The translations under genes were made by a program, and so were the position numbers. From the NCBI RefSeq assembly GCF_010729665.1, contig NZ_AP022610.1:4216001-4280000 (forward strand): a stretch of DNA of 64,000 bases, written 5' to 3'. Position 1 is the stretch's first letter; every line of letters starts with the position of its first letter. Positions 52,395 through 63,239 of this stretch are shown piece after piece. Source of the DNA: Mycolicibacterium madagascariense (lineage in GTDB: Bacteria > Actinomycetota > Actinomycetes > Mycobacteriales > Mycobacteriaceae). The notes under the pieces are model-generated. The model worked only from the letters and a program-made list of their open reading frames with translations. It did not search any database and had not been told where the DNA came from.

Positions 52395-53015
52395 TTGACC
52401 AGCGCCACCGCACCCCGGCCCGCGTCGAAGAGCGTGCGCGACCGGCTGATCGACGCCGCCGAGGTGTGCCTGCGTGCCAAGGGCATTCGTTCGACGACGG
52501 TGTCAGAGGTCGCCGAGGTCGCGGGCGTGTCGCGGGGCTGGCTCTATCGCCACTTCCCCGACAAGAACTCACTGCTGGGCGCGGCGATCGTGCGACTCAA
52601 CGACGCGTACTGGTCTCGGTCCCACGAGATGCTCGAGCAGATCGACGGTCTCGACGAGCAGATCGCGGCAGGCATCCGCCACGGCCGCACGGCCTACGCC
52701 GACCCCGGCGCGCTGCTGATGAAGCTGCGCATGGAAGAGCCCGAGGAGTTCGCGGCCTGCGCCGGCGCCGGCGTCCAGGGGCTGGTGCCCGATCTCGGCG
52801 AGTTCTGGTCGAGATATCTCGTCGCCGCCAGGGACCGGGGCGAGATCCACGCCGACGTGAACGTCGCGGAGGCCTCGGAATGGGTTGCGCGCGCACTGCT
52901 TTCGCTCGCGACGGTGCCCGGGCAGCAGCTCGACCCCACCGACCACGACGCGGTACTGCGGCACGTGCGCCGATACGTGATGCCCGGCCTGCGGGCCGAA
53001 CCGTCGCAGACCTAG
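52395..53015 (+). CDS. TetR-family transcriptional regulator
   Basis: 206 residues from TTG 52395, supported by GAGGAG seven bases upstream. N-terminal HTH VRDRLIDAAEVCLRAKGIRSTT through VSRGWLYRHFPDKNSLL; the rest is a helical ligand domain. Divergent from the fadD gene (126 bp between starts), so it probably represses fadD and itself in response to an acyl ligand. Confidence 0.88.
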   Translation: MTSATAPRPASKSVRDRLIDAAEVCLRAKGIRSTTVSEVAEVAGVSRGWLYRHFPDKNSLLGAAIVRLNDAYWSRSHEMLEQIDGLDEQIAAGIRHGRTAYADPGALLMKLRMEEPEEFAACAGAGVQGLVPDLGEFWSRYLVAARDRGEIHADVNVAEASEWVARALLSLATVPGQQLDPTDHDAVLRHVRRYVMPGLRAEPSQT

Positions 53016-53021
53016 CCCGAA

Positions 53022-53061
53022 CGACGACGGCCCCCACACCGGAGTGTGAGGGCCGTCGTCG
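53022..53061. terminator. Hairpin between convergent tetR and rho
   Basis: 18-position stem with one mismatch (53022-53039 with 53044-53061), loop CGGA, centred on GGCCC/GGGCC. Lies between convergent stops; no T-run. Confidence 0.75.
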
Positions 53062-53071
53062 GTCGTGAACG

Positions 53072-55207
53072 CTAGTCGTTGTCGGTGCCCGGCGTGTTCT
53101 TCGAGACCTGCACCAGGAACTCGTAGTTGTTCTTCGTCTTGCGCAGCTGGCTCATCAGCAGATCGATGGCCTGGTGGGAGTCCAAACCGGACAGCACCCG
53201 GCGCAGCTTGTGCACGACGGCGAACTCGTCGGAGGAGAGCAACAGCTCGTCCTTGCGGGTGTTGGACGGGTTGACGTCCACCGCGGGGAACACGCGACGC
53301 TCGGCGATCTTGCGGTCGAGCTTGAGCTCGGCGTTGCCGGTGCCCTTGAACTCCTCGTAGATGACGGTGTCACCCATCGAGCCGGTTTCGACCAGCGCGG
53401 TGGCGATGATCGTCAGCGAACCGCCGTCTTCGATGTTGCGGGCCGCGCCGAGGAAGCGCTTCGGCGGGTACAGCGCCGTCGAGTCGACACCACCGGAGAG
53501 GATGCGGCCCGACGCGGGCGACGCGTTGTTGTAGGCGCGGCCGAGACGGGTGATGGAGTCGAGCAACACGACGACGTCCCTCCCCTGCTCGACGAGACGC
53601 TTGGCGCGCTCGATGGCCAACTCCGCGACCGCGGTGTGGTCTGACGGCGGCCGGTCGAAGGTGGAGGCAATGACCTCACCCTTGACCGAGCGCTGCATGT
53701 CGGTGACCTCTTCGGGTCGCTCGTCGACCAGCACCACCATCAGGTGGCACTCGGGGTTGTTGGTCGTGATCGCGTTGGCGATGCTCTGCAGCACCATCGT
53801 CTTGCCCGCCTTGGGCGGCGACACGATCAGCGCGCGCTGACCCTTGCCGATCGGCATGATCAGGTCGATGACGCGGGTCGTCAGGAGCTCCGACTTGGTC
53901 TCCAGACGCAGCCGCTGGTTCGGGTAGAGCGGCGTCAGCTTCTGGAACTCGGGACGATTCCTGGCGTCTTCGACGGGCCCACCGTTGACCGAGTCCAGCC
54001 GCACCAGCGGGTTGAACTTCTGGCGCGGGTTCTGGTTGCCGCCCCCACCGCCGCCGCCCTCGCCCTCACGGGCGACGCGGACCGCGCCGAGGATGGCGTC
54101 GCCACGGCGCAGGCCGTTCTTGCGCACCATGTTCATGGAGACGTAGACGTCGTTGGTGCCCGCGAGGTAGCCGGAGGTCCGCACGAAGGCGTAGTTGTCG
54201 AGCACGTCGAGGATGCCCGCCACGGGCTGCACGACGTCGTCCTCGCGGAGCTCGGTGTCGCGGTCGTTGTTGCCGCCGCCCTGAGTGTCGCCCCGCTCGC
54301 CACGCCGCCTGCGGTCGCGGAAGCGGCGACCACGCCGTCCGCCGCGACCATCGTCGTCGTCGTCGTTGTTGTTGGCGTTGTTGTTGGCATTGCCGCCGGT
54401 GTTGTTGTTGGCGTTGTTGCCGCCGCCGTTGTTGTTGGCGTTGCCGTTGTTGTTACCGCCGCCGCCGTTGTTGTTGGCGTTGCCGTTGTTGTTACCGCCG
54501 CCGCCGTTGTTGTTCGCGTTGCCGCCGCCGTTGTTCTGGCGGTCGTTGGTGCGCTGGCCCTCGGACTGCCCGGAACCGCGGGTGCGCTCGGTGCGCTCGC
54601 CGGCCTTGTCCGGCTTGTCGGCGACCTTCTCGTCGGCCTTGTCCTGGGTGCCCTGCTCGACGGGGGCGTCGGCCTTGGACTCGACCTTCGTCTCGGTCTT
54701 GGGAGCCTCGGCCTTGGGGGCCTTGGCCTCCGGCGCGGCCTCGGTGACGGCGGCCGATGGCTCCGTGGCGTCGGCCTGCTGCGGAGCGGCCTGCTCGGTG
54801 GCGGCCTTCGCCTCGGCGGCGGCCGCGGCACCGGCACTGCGGGAGGCACTGCGACGCTCGCGACGCGGCGGCGCGGCGGCGGGTTCGGCGGTGGCCTGTT
54901 CGGCGGCGTGCGCTGCGGCGGCCGCACCGTTGGCGTCGCCGCGGTGTTCGCGGATGGCGGCGATGAGCTCGCTCTTGCGCATCCCCGAGGAGCCCTTCAC
55001 GCCCAGCTGACCCGCCAGTGCCCGCAGGTCGGGGAGCACCATCGCGGTCAGCGAGGTGGGGCGGTCACCCGAGGCCACGACCGAATTCGCCGGGGCAGGC
55101 TCGGCCGGTGCCGGCGAAACCGCTTCCACGATTGGTGAATTCACGGGGTTCGACAGGTCGACGTCGTCGCTGCTGCCGTCAGCCGTGATGAGGTCCGTAT
55201 CAGTCAC
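53072..55207 (-). CDS. rho: Transcription termination factor Rho with Asn/Gly-rich insert
   Basis: 711 residues from GTG 55207, longer than most Rho proteins (about 420) and than M. tuberculosis Rho (about 600). The N-terminal SAP-like helix region (LPDLRALAGQLGVKGSSGMRKSEL, about 58-90) is followed by a long Ala/Glu/Lys-rich acidic linker, then an Asn/Gly tract at about 222-282 with a 13-residue repeat GGGGNNNGNANNN, then an Arg-rich block and the cold-shock RNA-binding domain (GILDVLDNYAFVRTSGYL). The ATPase domain has P-loop SPPKAGKTMVLQ and LLDSITRLGRAYN. Rho unwinds RNA to terminate transcription. Confidence 0.95.
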   Translation of the reverse strand: MTDTDLITADGSSDDVDLSNPVNSPIVEAVSPAPAEPAPANSVVASGDRPTSLTAMVLPDLRALAGQLGVKGSSGMRKSELIAAIREHRGDANGAAAAAHAAEQATAEPAAAPPRRERRSASRSAGAAAAAEAKAATEQAAPQQADATEPSAAVTEAAPEAKAPKAEAPKTETKVESKADAPVEQGTQDKADEKVADKPDKAGERTERTRGSGQSEGQRTNDRQNNGGGNANNNGGGGNNNGNANNNGGGGNNNGNANNNGGGNNANNNTGGNANNNANNNDDDDDGRGGRRGRRFRDRRRRGERGDTQGGGNNDRDTELREDDVVQPVAGILDVLDNYAFVRTSGYLAGTNDVYVSMNMVRKNGLRRGDAILGAVRVAREGEGGGGGGGNQNPRQKFNPLVRLDSVNGGPVEDARNRPEFQKLTPLYPNQRLRLETKSELLTTRVIDLIMPIGKGQRALIVSPPKAGKTMVLQSIANAITTNNPECHLMVVLVDERPEEVTDMQRSVKGEVIASTFDRPPSDHTAVAELAIERAKRLVEQGRDVVVLLDSITRLGRAYNNASPASGRILSGGVDSTALYPPKRFLGAARNIEDGGSLTIIATALVETGSMGDTVIYEEFKGTGNAELKLDRKIAERRVFPAVDVNPSNTRKDELLLSSDEFAVVHKLRRVLSGLDSHQAIDLLMSQLRKTKNNYEFLVQVSKNTPGTDND
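54361..54540 (-). repeat. Low-complexity Asn/Gly codon tract with 39-bp repeat in rho
   Basis: Read on plus: GTT/GCC/GCC-rich. A 39-base unit containing CCGTTGTTGTTGGCGTTGCC recurs about two and a half times between 54420 and 54530, encoding GGGGNNNGNANNN. Nearly all Asn codons are AAC. Confidence 0.85.
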
Positions 55208-55507
55208 GGATTTCCTTTCTTTCCCCCGCTGGCTCTGATTCTGCGAGGGTTCGTCGCATCCCGCGGAGTCCGCTGGATGCCGGCTACTGAGTGCCTTGGT
55301 CCCACCATTGCCTGTCGCACCGTTGCCGATGCAACGGAGATCGTTTGGGATTCACCGCGTGCGGAGAACCGTCATCCACGAGAAGGATTGGTAGTCGTCC
55401 TAGTGTAGGCGCAGGCACAGAGGCTGCGATTGCTGGACGAAAGCGAGGATAACTCGCATCGACGCAGGAAGCAAGAATCCCCGTGATTCCGGTGGTGCGC
55501 CTGTCGA
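55208..55507 (-). promoter_or_regulatory. rho 5' leader region
   Basis: A 300-base gap between rho and thrB. On minus, TACACT (55407-55402) is a plausible -10, giving a leader of about 190 bases, which fits autoregulated rho leaders. A small upstream ORF begins at GTG 55382 and ends at TAG 55284 (32 codons). GAAAGGA just before the rho GTG is the likely SD. Confidence 0.4.
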
Positions 55508-56494
<987 letters not shown>

Positions 56495-57577
56495 CTAGAC
56501 CAACCCGAGCTCGGCGGCGACGGCGATGGGGTCGACGGCGATGGCCGTCACGGGGGGCAGCTCCTTGAGCGCCGTGTCGGGGTCCTTGAGTCCATTCCCC
56601 GTCACGGTGCACACGACCGTGGATCCGCGTTCCACCCAGCCGTCGTCGAGCGACTTGAGCAGTCCGGCGATGCTGGCCGCCGACGCCGGCTCCACGAACA
56701 CGCCCTCGGTGCGCGCGACGAGGTGGTAGGCCGCGAGGATCTCCTCGTCCGTGGCGGCCAGGAACCGACCGTGGGACTGCTGCTGCGCCTCGACCGCGGA
56801 GTTCCACGACGCGGGCGAGCCGATGCGGATGGCGGTGGCGATGGTCTCGGGCCTGCTGACGGGCTCGCCGAGGACGAGCGGCGCGGCGCCCGCGGCCTGC
56901 GTGCCGAGCATGCGGGGCAGCTTCGTCGACGCACCGTCGCGGTGGTACTCCGAATAGCCCTTCCAGTAGGCGGTGATGTTGCCCGCGTTGCCGACCGGCA
57001 GCGCGTGCACGTCCGGCGCGTCACCGAGCGCGTCGACGATCTCGAACGCCGCCGTCTTCTGCCCCTCGATGCGAAAGGGGTTGACCGAGTTGACGAGTGA
57101 CACGGTCGGGAAGTCGTTGGTGAGCTTGCGCGCGAGCTCCAGGCAGTCGTCGAAGTTGCCGTCGATCTGAATGATCTTCGCGCCGTGCATGACTGCCTGC
57201 GCGAGCTTGCCCATCGCGATCTTGCCCTGCGGGATGAGCACGGCGCAGGTGATGCCCGCCCGGGCCGCATACGCCGCCGCCGACGCCGACGTGTTGCCGG
57301 TCGAGGCGCACAGCACGGCCTTCTGTCCGCGGGCGACGGCCTCGGTGACGGCCATCGTCATCCCGCGGTCCTTGAACGACCCGGTGGGGTTGAGCCCCTC
57401 CACCTTCAGATGCACCGTGCAGCCGGTCTGCTCGGACAGCGTGCGGGCGTGGATGAGTGGCGTGCCGCCCTCGAGCAGCGTGATCGGCGTCCAGGAGTCT
57501 TCGACCGGCAGGCGGTCGCGGTAGGCGGCGATCAGACCGGGCCACGGCTGGTGAACGGCCGTGCGAGAGGGGGTCAT
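56495..57577 (-). CDS. thrC: Threonine synthase
   Basis: 360 residues, PLP enzyme converting phosphohomoserine to threonine. Lys69 in [10 protein letters not shown] binds [16 protein letters not shown] and [15 protein letters not shown] are typical. Its ATG overlaps the hom stop (ATGA). Confidence 0.95.
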   Translation of the reverse strand: MTPSRTAVHQPWPGLIAAYRDRLPVEDSWTPITLLEGGTPLIHARTLSEQTGCTVHLKVEGLNPTGSFKDRGMTMAVTEAVARGQKAVLCASTGNTSASAAAYAARAGITCAVLIPQGKIAMGKLAQAVMHGAKIIQIDGNFDDCLELARKLTNDFPTVSLVNSVNPFRIEGQKTAAFEIVDALGDAPDVHALPVGNAGNITAYWKGYSEYHRDGASTKLPRMLGTQAAGAAPLVLGEPVSRPETIATAIRIGSPASWNSAVEAQQQSHGRFLAATDEEILAAYHLVARTEGVFVEPASAASIAGLLKSLDDGWVERGSTVVCTVTGNGLKDPDTALKELPPVTAIAVDPIAVAAELGLV

Positions 57578-58899
57578 TCGGTGGTTCCTTCCAGACGCAG
57601 CACGCTGTTGATGGTCTGCACGACGTCAAGATCGGCCAGCGCGTCGACCGTCTCGGACAGGGCGGCGTCGGTCGCGCGGTGGGTGACGACGACGATGCGG
57701 GCACCGCAGCGCTGACCACCCTCGTCGACCATCCCCTCCTGGCGCACCTCGGCGATGCTCACCTCACGCTTGCCGAATTCGGCCGCGACGGCGGACAGCA
57801 CACCGGACCGGTCGGCCACGTTCATGCTGACGTAGTAGCGCGTCGGGATGAATCCGATGGGCGCGATCGGCAGCTGCGCGTACTTGGACTCGCGCGGCCC
57901 GCGGCCACCCTGTACCCGGTTGCGGGCCGCCATCACGAGGTCACCCATCACCGCCGACGCCGTCGGCGCGCCACCCGCGCCCTGACCGTAGAACATCAGC
58001 CGCCCGGCGGCCTCGGCCTCGACCACGACCGCGTTGAACGCCCCGTTGACCGACGCCAGCGGATGGTCCAGCGGCACCAGGGCCGGGTAGACCCGCGCCG
58101 AAACCCGCTGCTGCCCTTCGTCGTTGACGATGCGCTCACAGATCGCGAGCAGCTTGATGGTGCAGCGCAGCGCCCGGGCCGACTCGAAGTCGGCGGACGT
58201 GACCTTGGTGATGCCCTCGCGGTACACGTCGTCGGCCGTCACCCGGGTGTGGAAGGCGATGGATGCCAGGATCGCCGCCTTGGCCGCCGCGTCGAAGCCC
58301 TCGACGTCGGCGGTGGGGTCGGCCTCGGCGTAGCCCAGCGCGCTGGCGTCGGCCAACGCCGCCGAGTAGTCCGCCCCGGTCTCGTCCATCGCCGAGAGGA
58401 TGTAGTTGGTCGTGCCGTTGACGATGCCCGCGACGCGCACCACGGTGTCACCGGCCAGCGACTGGGTCAGCGGCCGGATGACGGGGATCGCGCCGGCGAC
58501 GGCGGCCTCGAAGTACAGGTCCGCGTGGGCACTCTCGGCGGCCTGGGCCAACTCGCCCGTCGACTGGGCCATCAGCGCCTTGTTGGCCGTGACCACGGAC
58601 TTACCGGACTCCAGCGCGGCGAGAATCGCCTTGCGGGCCGGCTCGACGGGACCCATCAGCTCCACGACGATGTCGACGTCCTCGCGTGCCACCAGCGCCT
58701 CGACGTCGTCGGTCAGCAATTCGAGCGGCACGCCGCGGTCGGCCGAGACGTGCCGCACCCCGACGCCGCGCAGTTGCAGCGGGGCGCCGATCCTGGCCGC
58801 CAGATCGGCGGCGCTCTCCTCGATGATCCGGACGACTTCGCTGCCGACGTTGCCGTAGCCCAAGACGGCTACGCCGACCGCCTTCTCGTTCTCCACCAT
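57574..58899 (-). CDS. hom: Homoserine dehydrogenase
   Basis: 441 residues. NAD(P)-binding [11 protein letters not shown] (13-22), [10 protein letters not shown], and [17 protein letters not shown] for substrate. The C-terminal ACT domain ([28 protein letters not shown]) gives threonine feedback control. ATG overlaps the lysA TAA (TAATG). Confidence 0.96.
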   Translation of the reverse strand: MVENEKAVGVAVLGYGNVGSEVVRIIEESAADLAARIGAPLQLRGVGVRHVSADRGVPLELLTDDVEALVAREDVDIVVELMGPVEPARKAILAALESGKSVVTANKALMAQSTGELAQAAESAHADLYFEAAVAGAIPVIRPLTQSLAGDTVVRVAGIVNGTTNYILSAMDETGADYSAALADASALGYAEADPTADVEGFDAAAKAAILASIAFHTRVTADDVYREGITKVTSADFESARALRCTIKLLAICERIVNDEGQQRVSARVYPALVPLDHPLASVNGAFNAVVVEAEAAGRLMFYGQGAGGAPTASAVMGDLVMAARNRVQGGRGPRESKYAQLPIAPIGFIPTRYYVSMNVADRSGVLSAVAAEFGKREVSIAEVRQEGMVDEGGQRCGARIVVVTHRATDAALSETVDALADLDVVQTINSVLRLEGTTE

Positions 58900-60317
58900 T
58901 AGTTGGTTACCTCCAAGCTCAAGAGATCGTCCACCGTCTCGCGGCGCAGGATCAGGCGCGACGCTCCGTCGCGCACGGCCACGACGGCGGGACGGCCGAG
59001 CAGGTTGTACCTGCTCGACATCGAATAGCAGTACGCACCGGTGGCGGCGACCCCGATCAGGTCACCGGGTGCGATGTCCTCGGACACCCAGGCGTCGCGG
59101 ACCACGATGTCGCCGCTTTCGCAGTGCTTGCCCACGATGCGGGCCAGGGTCGGGGCGCCTGCGCTGGTTCGCGACACCAGGCGGGCGTCGTATTCCGCGG
59201 CGTAGAGCGACGTTCGGATGTTGTCGCTCATGCCGCCGTCGACGCTGACGTAGCGTCGCTGTGAGGTCTGACTGACCGCGACGTCCTTCACCGTGCCCAC
59301 CTCGTAGAGGGTGATGGTGCCGGGGCCGGCGATGGCGCGTCCGGGCTCCACGACGAGCTTCGGTGCGGGCAGCCCGACGGCCGCGGACTCGTCGACCACG
59401 ATGGCGCCGATCTTCGCCGCGAGTTCCTCCATCGGCGGGGGGTCATCCTGTGGCAGGTACGAAATGCCCAGTCCCCCACCAAGATCCACGATCGACATCT
59501 GCGCGGTCTTCTCGACGCCGAACTCGGCGACGACGTCGCGTAGCAGACCGATCACCCGGTGGGCGGCGAGTTCGAAACCCGCGACGTCGAAGATCTGCGA
59601 GCCGATGTGGCTGTGCAGTCCGACGAGGCGCAGATGGTCGGCGGCGAACACCCGCCGGATGGCGTCCATCGCGGCGCCGCTGGCCAGTGACAGCCCGAAC
59701 TTCTGGTCTTCGTGCGCGGTCGAGATGAACTCGTGCGTATGGGCTTCCACGCCGACCGTGACGCGCACCAGCACGTCCTGCACGACGCCGGCCTCACCGG
59801 CGATGGCGTCGAGACGTTCGATCTCGGTGATCGAGTCGAGGACGACGTGCTCGACGCCGACCTTGACGGCCATGGTCAGCTCGTCGATCGATTTGTTGTT
59901 GCCGTGCAACGCGATTCGATCGGCCGGGAAGCCGGCGTTCAACGCGACCGCGAGTTCGCCTCCGCTGGCCACGTCGAGGGACAGGCCCTCCTGGTCGATC
60001 CAGCGGGCGATCTCGCCGCAGAGGAACGCCTTGGCGGCATAGCGGACGTGGTCGCCGCCACCGAACGCCGCGGAGATCTCGCGACACCGGGTGCGAAAGT
60101 CGTCCTCGTCGATGACGAACAGTGGTGTGCCGTACTCGGCGGCGAGACGGGACACGGGCACCCCGGCGACCGACACCTCGCCGTCGTCGTCGCGAACGGC
60201 GTTGCGCGGCCACACGTTTGGGGCCAGCGCCAGCAGCTGCGACGCATCGACCGGAACGGCGGGAGCCGCGCCGCGGCGGGCATCCTCGGCGTGCCTGGGG
60301 CCTGCGGGGTGAGCCAT
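58899..60317 (-). CDS. lysA: Diaminopimelate decarboxylase
   Basis: 472 residues from ATG 60317, which overlaps the argS TGA as TGATG; this decides the start. Last step of lysine synthesis. PLP Lys96 in [17 protein letters not shown]-type motif [12 protein letters not shown], and GGGLGISY are present. Two Cys-containing and Gly-rich C-terminal motifs ([14 protein letters not shown]) complete the active site. Confidence 0.96.
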   Translation of the reverse strand: MAHPAGPRHAEDARRGAAPAVPVDASQLLALAPNVWPRNAVRDDDGEVSVAGVPVSRLAAEYGTPLFVIDEDDFRTRCREISAAFGGGDHVRYAAKAFLCGEIARWIDQEGLSLDVASGGELAVALNAGFPADRIALHGNNKSIDELTMAVKVGVEHVVLDSITEIERLDAIAGEAGVVQDVLVRVTVGVEAHTHEFISTAHEDQKFGLSLASGAAMDAIRRVFAADHLRLVGLHSHIGSQIFDVAGFELAAHRVIGLLRDVVAEFGVEKTAQMSIVDLGGGLGISYLPQDDPPPMEELAAKIGAIVVDESAAVGLPAPKLVVEPGRAIAGPGTITLYEVGTVKDVAVSQTSQRRYVSVDGGMSDNIRTSLYAAEYDARLVSRTSAGAPTLARIVGKHCESGDIVVRDAWVSEDIAPGDLIGVAATGAYCYSMSSRYNLLGRPAVVAVRDGASRLILRRETVDDLLSLEVTN

Positions 60318-61969
60318 CACATCCGCTCCGGTGCGCTGACGCCCAGGATCTGCAGGCCGTTCGCGATGACCTGACGGGCGGCCTGGCACAGCGCCAGACG
60401 CGCGGCGTGCAGGTCCATCGGCTCCTCGTCACCCTGCGGGAGCACCCGGCAGGAGTCGTAGAACCGGTGGTAGTCCCCGGCGAGGTCTTCGAGGTAGCGG
60501 CACACCCGGTGCGGCTCCCGCAGCGACGCCGCCGTCTTGAGGACCCTGGGGAACTCGCCGAGGGTGCGCACCAGCGTGCCCTCGCGATCGTGGGTGAGCA
60601 GTTCGAGGTGGTCGGTGCTCGCGACGATGCCCAGCTCGGCGGCGCTGCGGGCCAGCGCCGACAACCGCGCGTGCGCGTATTGCACGTAGTAGACCGGGTT
60701 TTCACTCGATGCGCTCGACCACAGGGCGAGGTCGATGTCGATGGGGGTGTCCACCGAGCTGCGGATCAGGACGTAGCGCGCCGCGTCGACGCCGATCGCG
60801 TCGACCAGGTCGTCGAGGGTGATCACGGTGCCCGCCCGCTTGCTCATCCGCATCGGCTGACCGTCGCGCACCAGGTTGACCATCTGACCGATCAGCACCT
60901 CGACGGTGTCGGGATCGTCGCCGAGGGCGGCGGCCGCGGCCTTGAGCCGGGCGATGTAGCCGTGATGGTCGGCGCCGAGCATGTAGATGCACAGATCGAA
61001 ACCGCGCTGCCGCTTGTCGAGGTAGTACGCCAGATCACCGGCGATGTAGGCCGGGTTGCCGTCACTCTTGATGACGACGCGATCCTTGTCGTCGCCAAAC
61101 TCGGTGGTGCGCAACCACGTTGCGCCGTCCTTTTCGTAGATGTTGCCGGTCTCGCGCAGCTTGGCGATGGCTTGGTCGACGCGGCCGGAGGTGTGCATCG
61201 AGTCTTCGTGGGTGTAGATGTCGAAGTCGGTGCCGAAGTCGTGCAGGGATTGCTTGATGTGCGCGAACATCAGGTCCACCCCGACCGCGCGGAACGTCTC
61301 GCGCTGCTGCTCCTCGGACTGGCTCAGCACGTCGGGGGCGGCGGCCAGCACCCGCTGGGCGATCTCGGCGATGTAGGCGCCCGCGTAGCCGTCCTCGGGC
61401 GTCGGCTCACCCTTCGCCGAGGCGATCAGCGAGTTCGCGAAGCGGTCGATCTGGGTGCCGTGGTCGTTGAAGTAGTACTCCCGGACGACGTCCGCGCCCT
61501 GCGTCGAGAGCAGGCGCCCGAGGGCGTCGCCGACGGCGGCCCACCGCGTCCCGCCGATGTGGATCGGGCCCGTCGGGTTGGCGCTGACGAACTCAAGGTT
61601 GACCTTCTGCTGCTTCAGCTCGGTCGAATCGCCGTACCGCGAACCCGCGTCGATGACGTCGACGACGACCACGCCCTGCGCGGACGCCTCGATGCGCAGG
61701 TTGACGAAGCCGGGACCGGCGACGTCGGCGGCGGCGATGCCCTCGGTCCCCGACAGCGCGGTGGCCAGCCAGCCGGCCAGCTCACGCGGGTTGACACCGA
61801 CCTTCTTGGCCAGCTGAAGTGCCAGGTTGGTGGCGTAATCGCCGTGCTCGGGGTTGCGCGGCCGCTCCACGGCCACCGTCTCCGGCAGCGCGGCGGTGTC
61901 GAGCCCGTGCTCGGCCAGTACCGCGGCGGCGGTGGTCCTGAGCAGCTCGGCCAGATCGGCGGGGGTCAC
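60317..61969 (-). CDS. argS: Arginyl-tRNA synthetase
   Basis: 550 residues. Class I signature PTGPIHIGG (132-140), KMSKS-like MRMSKRAGT, and N-terminal tRNA-binding Add-1 domain. Heads the argS-lysA-hom-thrC-thrB operon. A TAGGAT -10 ends eight bases before the GTG start, suggesting a leaderless mRNA. It lies back to back with tRNA-Arg(CCG), its own substrate. Confidence 0.96.
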   Translation of the reverse strand: MTPADLAELLRTTAAAVLAEHGLDTAALPETVAVERPRNPEHGDYATNLALQLAKKVGVNPRELAGWLATALSGTEGIAAADVAGPGFVNLRIEASAQGVVVVDVIDAGSRYGDSTELKQQKVNLEFVSANPTGPIHIGGTRWAAVGDALGRLLSTQGADVVREYYFNDHGTQIDRFANSLIASAKGEPTPEDGYAGAYIAEIAQRVLAAAPDVLSQSEEQQRETFRAVGVDLMFAHIKQSLHDFGTDFDIYTHEDSMHTSGRVDQAIAKLRETGNIYEKDGATWLRTTEFGDDKDRVVIKSDGNPAYIAGDLAYYLDKRQRGFDLCIYMLGADHHGYIARLKAAAAALGDDPDTVEVLIGQMVNLVRDGQPMRMSKRAGTVITLDDLVDAIGVDAARYVLIRSSVDTPIDIDLALWSSASSENPVYYVQYAHARLSALARSAAELGIVASTDHLELLTHDREGTLVRTLGEFPRVLKTAASLREPHRVCRYLEDLAGDYHRFYDSCRVLPQGDEEPMDLHAARLALCQAARQVIANGLQILGVSAPERM

Positions 61970-61977
61970 GGGGCACC

Positions 61978-61983
61978 ATCCTA
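61978..61983 (-). promoter_or_regulatory. argS promoter -10, leaderless
   Basis: TAGGAT on minus (61983-61978), eight bases from the GTG at 61969. No SD is present. The -35 is not recognisable. Confidence 0.5.
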
Positions 61984-62052
61984 TGGTCTGAGGTGGTCAC
62001 CGCCCGAATCCTTATCCGGCGCCCCCGGGTCTCCCGTGGCCGTGGTCCTACG

Positions 62053-62082
62053 TTCGGTGTGGGCGCGACCGTGCGTTAGGCT
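62053..62082 (+). promoter_or_regulatory. tRNA-Arg promoter candidate
   Basis: TTCGGT (62053-62058), 18 bases, TAGGCT (62077-62082), about 35 bases before the tRNA gene. Confidence 0.45.
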
Positions 62083-62117
62083 GTCCACGCCCACTGGCGC
62101 ATGGACCCGCGGTCCGC

Positions 62118-62190
62118 GCCCCCGTAGCTCAGGGGATAGAGCGTCTGCCTCCGGAGCAGAAGGCCGCAGGTTCGAATCCTGCCGGGGGCA
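62118..62190 (+). tRNA. tRNA-Arg (anticodon CCG)
   Basis: 73 bases with a perfect 7-bp acceptor stem (GCCCCCG/CGGGGGC), D stem GCTC/GAGC, anticodon stem TCTGC/GCAGA with loop CTCCGGA, and T arm GCAGG-TTCGAAT-CCTGC. CCA is not encoded. It reads CGG codons. Its 3' half is a typical integration target. Confidence 0.97.
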
Positions 62191-62225
62191 CTTGGGCGAC
62201 CAGCAAGCGGGTACAGGCCCGTTAG

Positions 62226-62240
62226 GCCGGGTCCCCCGGC
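62226..62240 (+). terminator. Small hairpin after tRNA-Arg
   Basis: GCCGGG-TCC-CCCGGC, 6-bp stem, 36 bases past the tRNA. Confidence 0.4.
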
Positions 62241-62250
62241 AGGCTCAACG

Positions 62251-62388
62251 ATGATCCAACCATCGACACCTTCGCTGGTAGCAAAGGGAATGAAGGTCCT
62301 GGAAGCCATCGCAAACGACGTCATCGCGAAGTTTCCGAAGGTGAACGGGCCACGTGAGTACGCGCCGACACATTGTCGTCGTGCTTGA
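62251..62388 (+). pseudogene. Short ORF remnant next to tRNA-Arg
   Basis: A 45-codon reading frame starting MIQPSTPSLVAKGMKVLEAI and ending at a stop at 62386. It looks like the N-terminal part of a larger protein that is then cut off, since other frames open and close without a clear continuation until about 62670. No family assigned. Confidence 0.3.
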
Positions 62389-62666
62389 ACCGCGCATGGG
62401 CAACCGAAATGTTGCTGGCGACAAGTATGCGTTTCCACCAACAAGACGAAGTGATGCGACTCTCCAATTCACGGGGTTGCGTCCAGCTGTACTACGTCGG
62501 CTATTCGTCGGTTCAGGCGTTGGTGGTCGCCAGCGGTCAGCCGAGACCGGCTAGTCACCCGAAGACCCAAGAGCAGGCCATCGCGTTCTGGGCAAACCGC
62601 CCAGTCGGCGTCAAGCCGTTCTCGTTCGCCGTCGAGGCGGGGTCGGGGTTTAACCCACAGGCGTAA

Positions 62667-63236
62667 ACTCACGGATCCATCCGCGACATCGAGAGCGTAC
62701 AGGGATGGCCCAATTGCACGAAGACGAACTGTTGGGACATCGCCGCAATGGCGCTTCGCTCGACACGCAAAGACACTGTTTAGGCCAAGCTGGCCGATGC
62801 GCGGTTGCGCAAGTTCAAGCAGAATCGCAAAGACTGGCAGGCGAAGGAAGACGCCCGGTTGGCGAAGGGCAAGCCACCGAAGACGATGCCGGTGTTCAAG
62901 ACCGCACAGTTGTCGCCCACCGAGAAAGCCGACTGCGAACAGAACGTGCGCGCGTATGGATGGCTAGACTACCTCTACCGGCTGCGGATCAAAGCCAACT
63001 ATGAAGAAGCAGAGATGTTCACCGAAAGGCCAGACGACAACGTTTCGTCCGCTCAAGTCGTGCGCAACATGGTCCGCATCTCGACGGCAGTCATGATTGC
63101 GCACGAAGTGCGGATCGCCCGACTCATCGGCCGCAATGCCTTGCTCGACATAACCAACGCTTGGAAGCAAACCAACAGCCCACCTGACACGGTGGGGATC
63201 GGCTTCCGTCTGCCGATTCTCCACCGGGTGCTGTAG
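62667..63236 (+). pseudogene. Decayed gene of unknown function with in-frame stop
   Basis: One frame reads through 62667-63236 with protein-like sequence on both sides of a TAG at 62781-62783: before it, IRDIESVQGWPNCTKTNCWD and RSTRKDTV; after it, AKLADARLRKFKQNRKDWQ. A TAA (62664-62666) closes the frame upstream. The downstream part (ATG-like start at 62805, 143 codons) contains YGWLDYLYRLRIKANYEEAE, which loosely resembles HEPN-type helices; this is speculative. Codon use is visibly less GC-biased than in the operons before the tRNA. It ends three bases from the convergent gene. Confidence 0.5.
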
Positions 63237-63239
63237 TCG

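Noticed and set aside
53744..55138. Val/Leu/Gly-rich plus-strand ORF over rho
   Set aside because: Complement of the Asn/Gly codons; a hydrophobic low-complexity artefact.
62705..63004. Alternative-frame ORF starting MAQLHEDELLGHRR
   Set aside because: Out of frame with the protein-like sequence at 62667-63236, and its content is Arg/Gln-rich noise.
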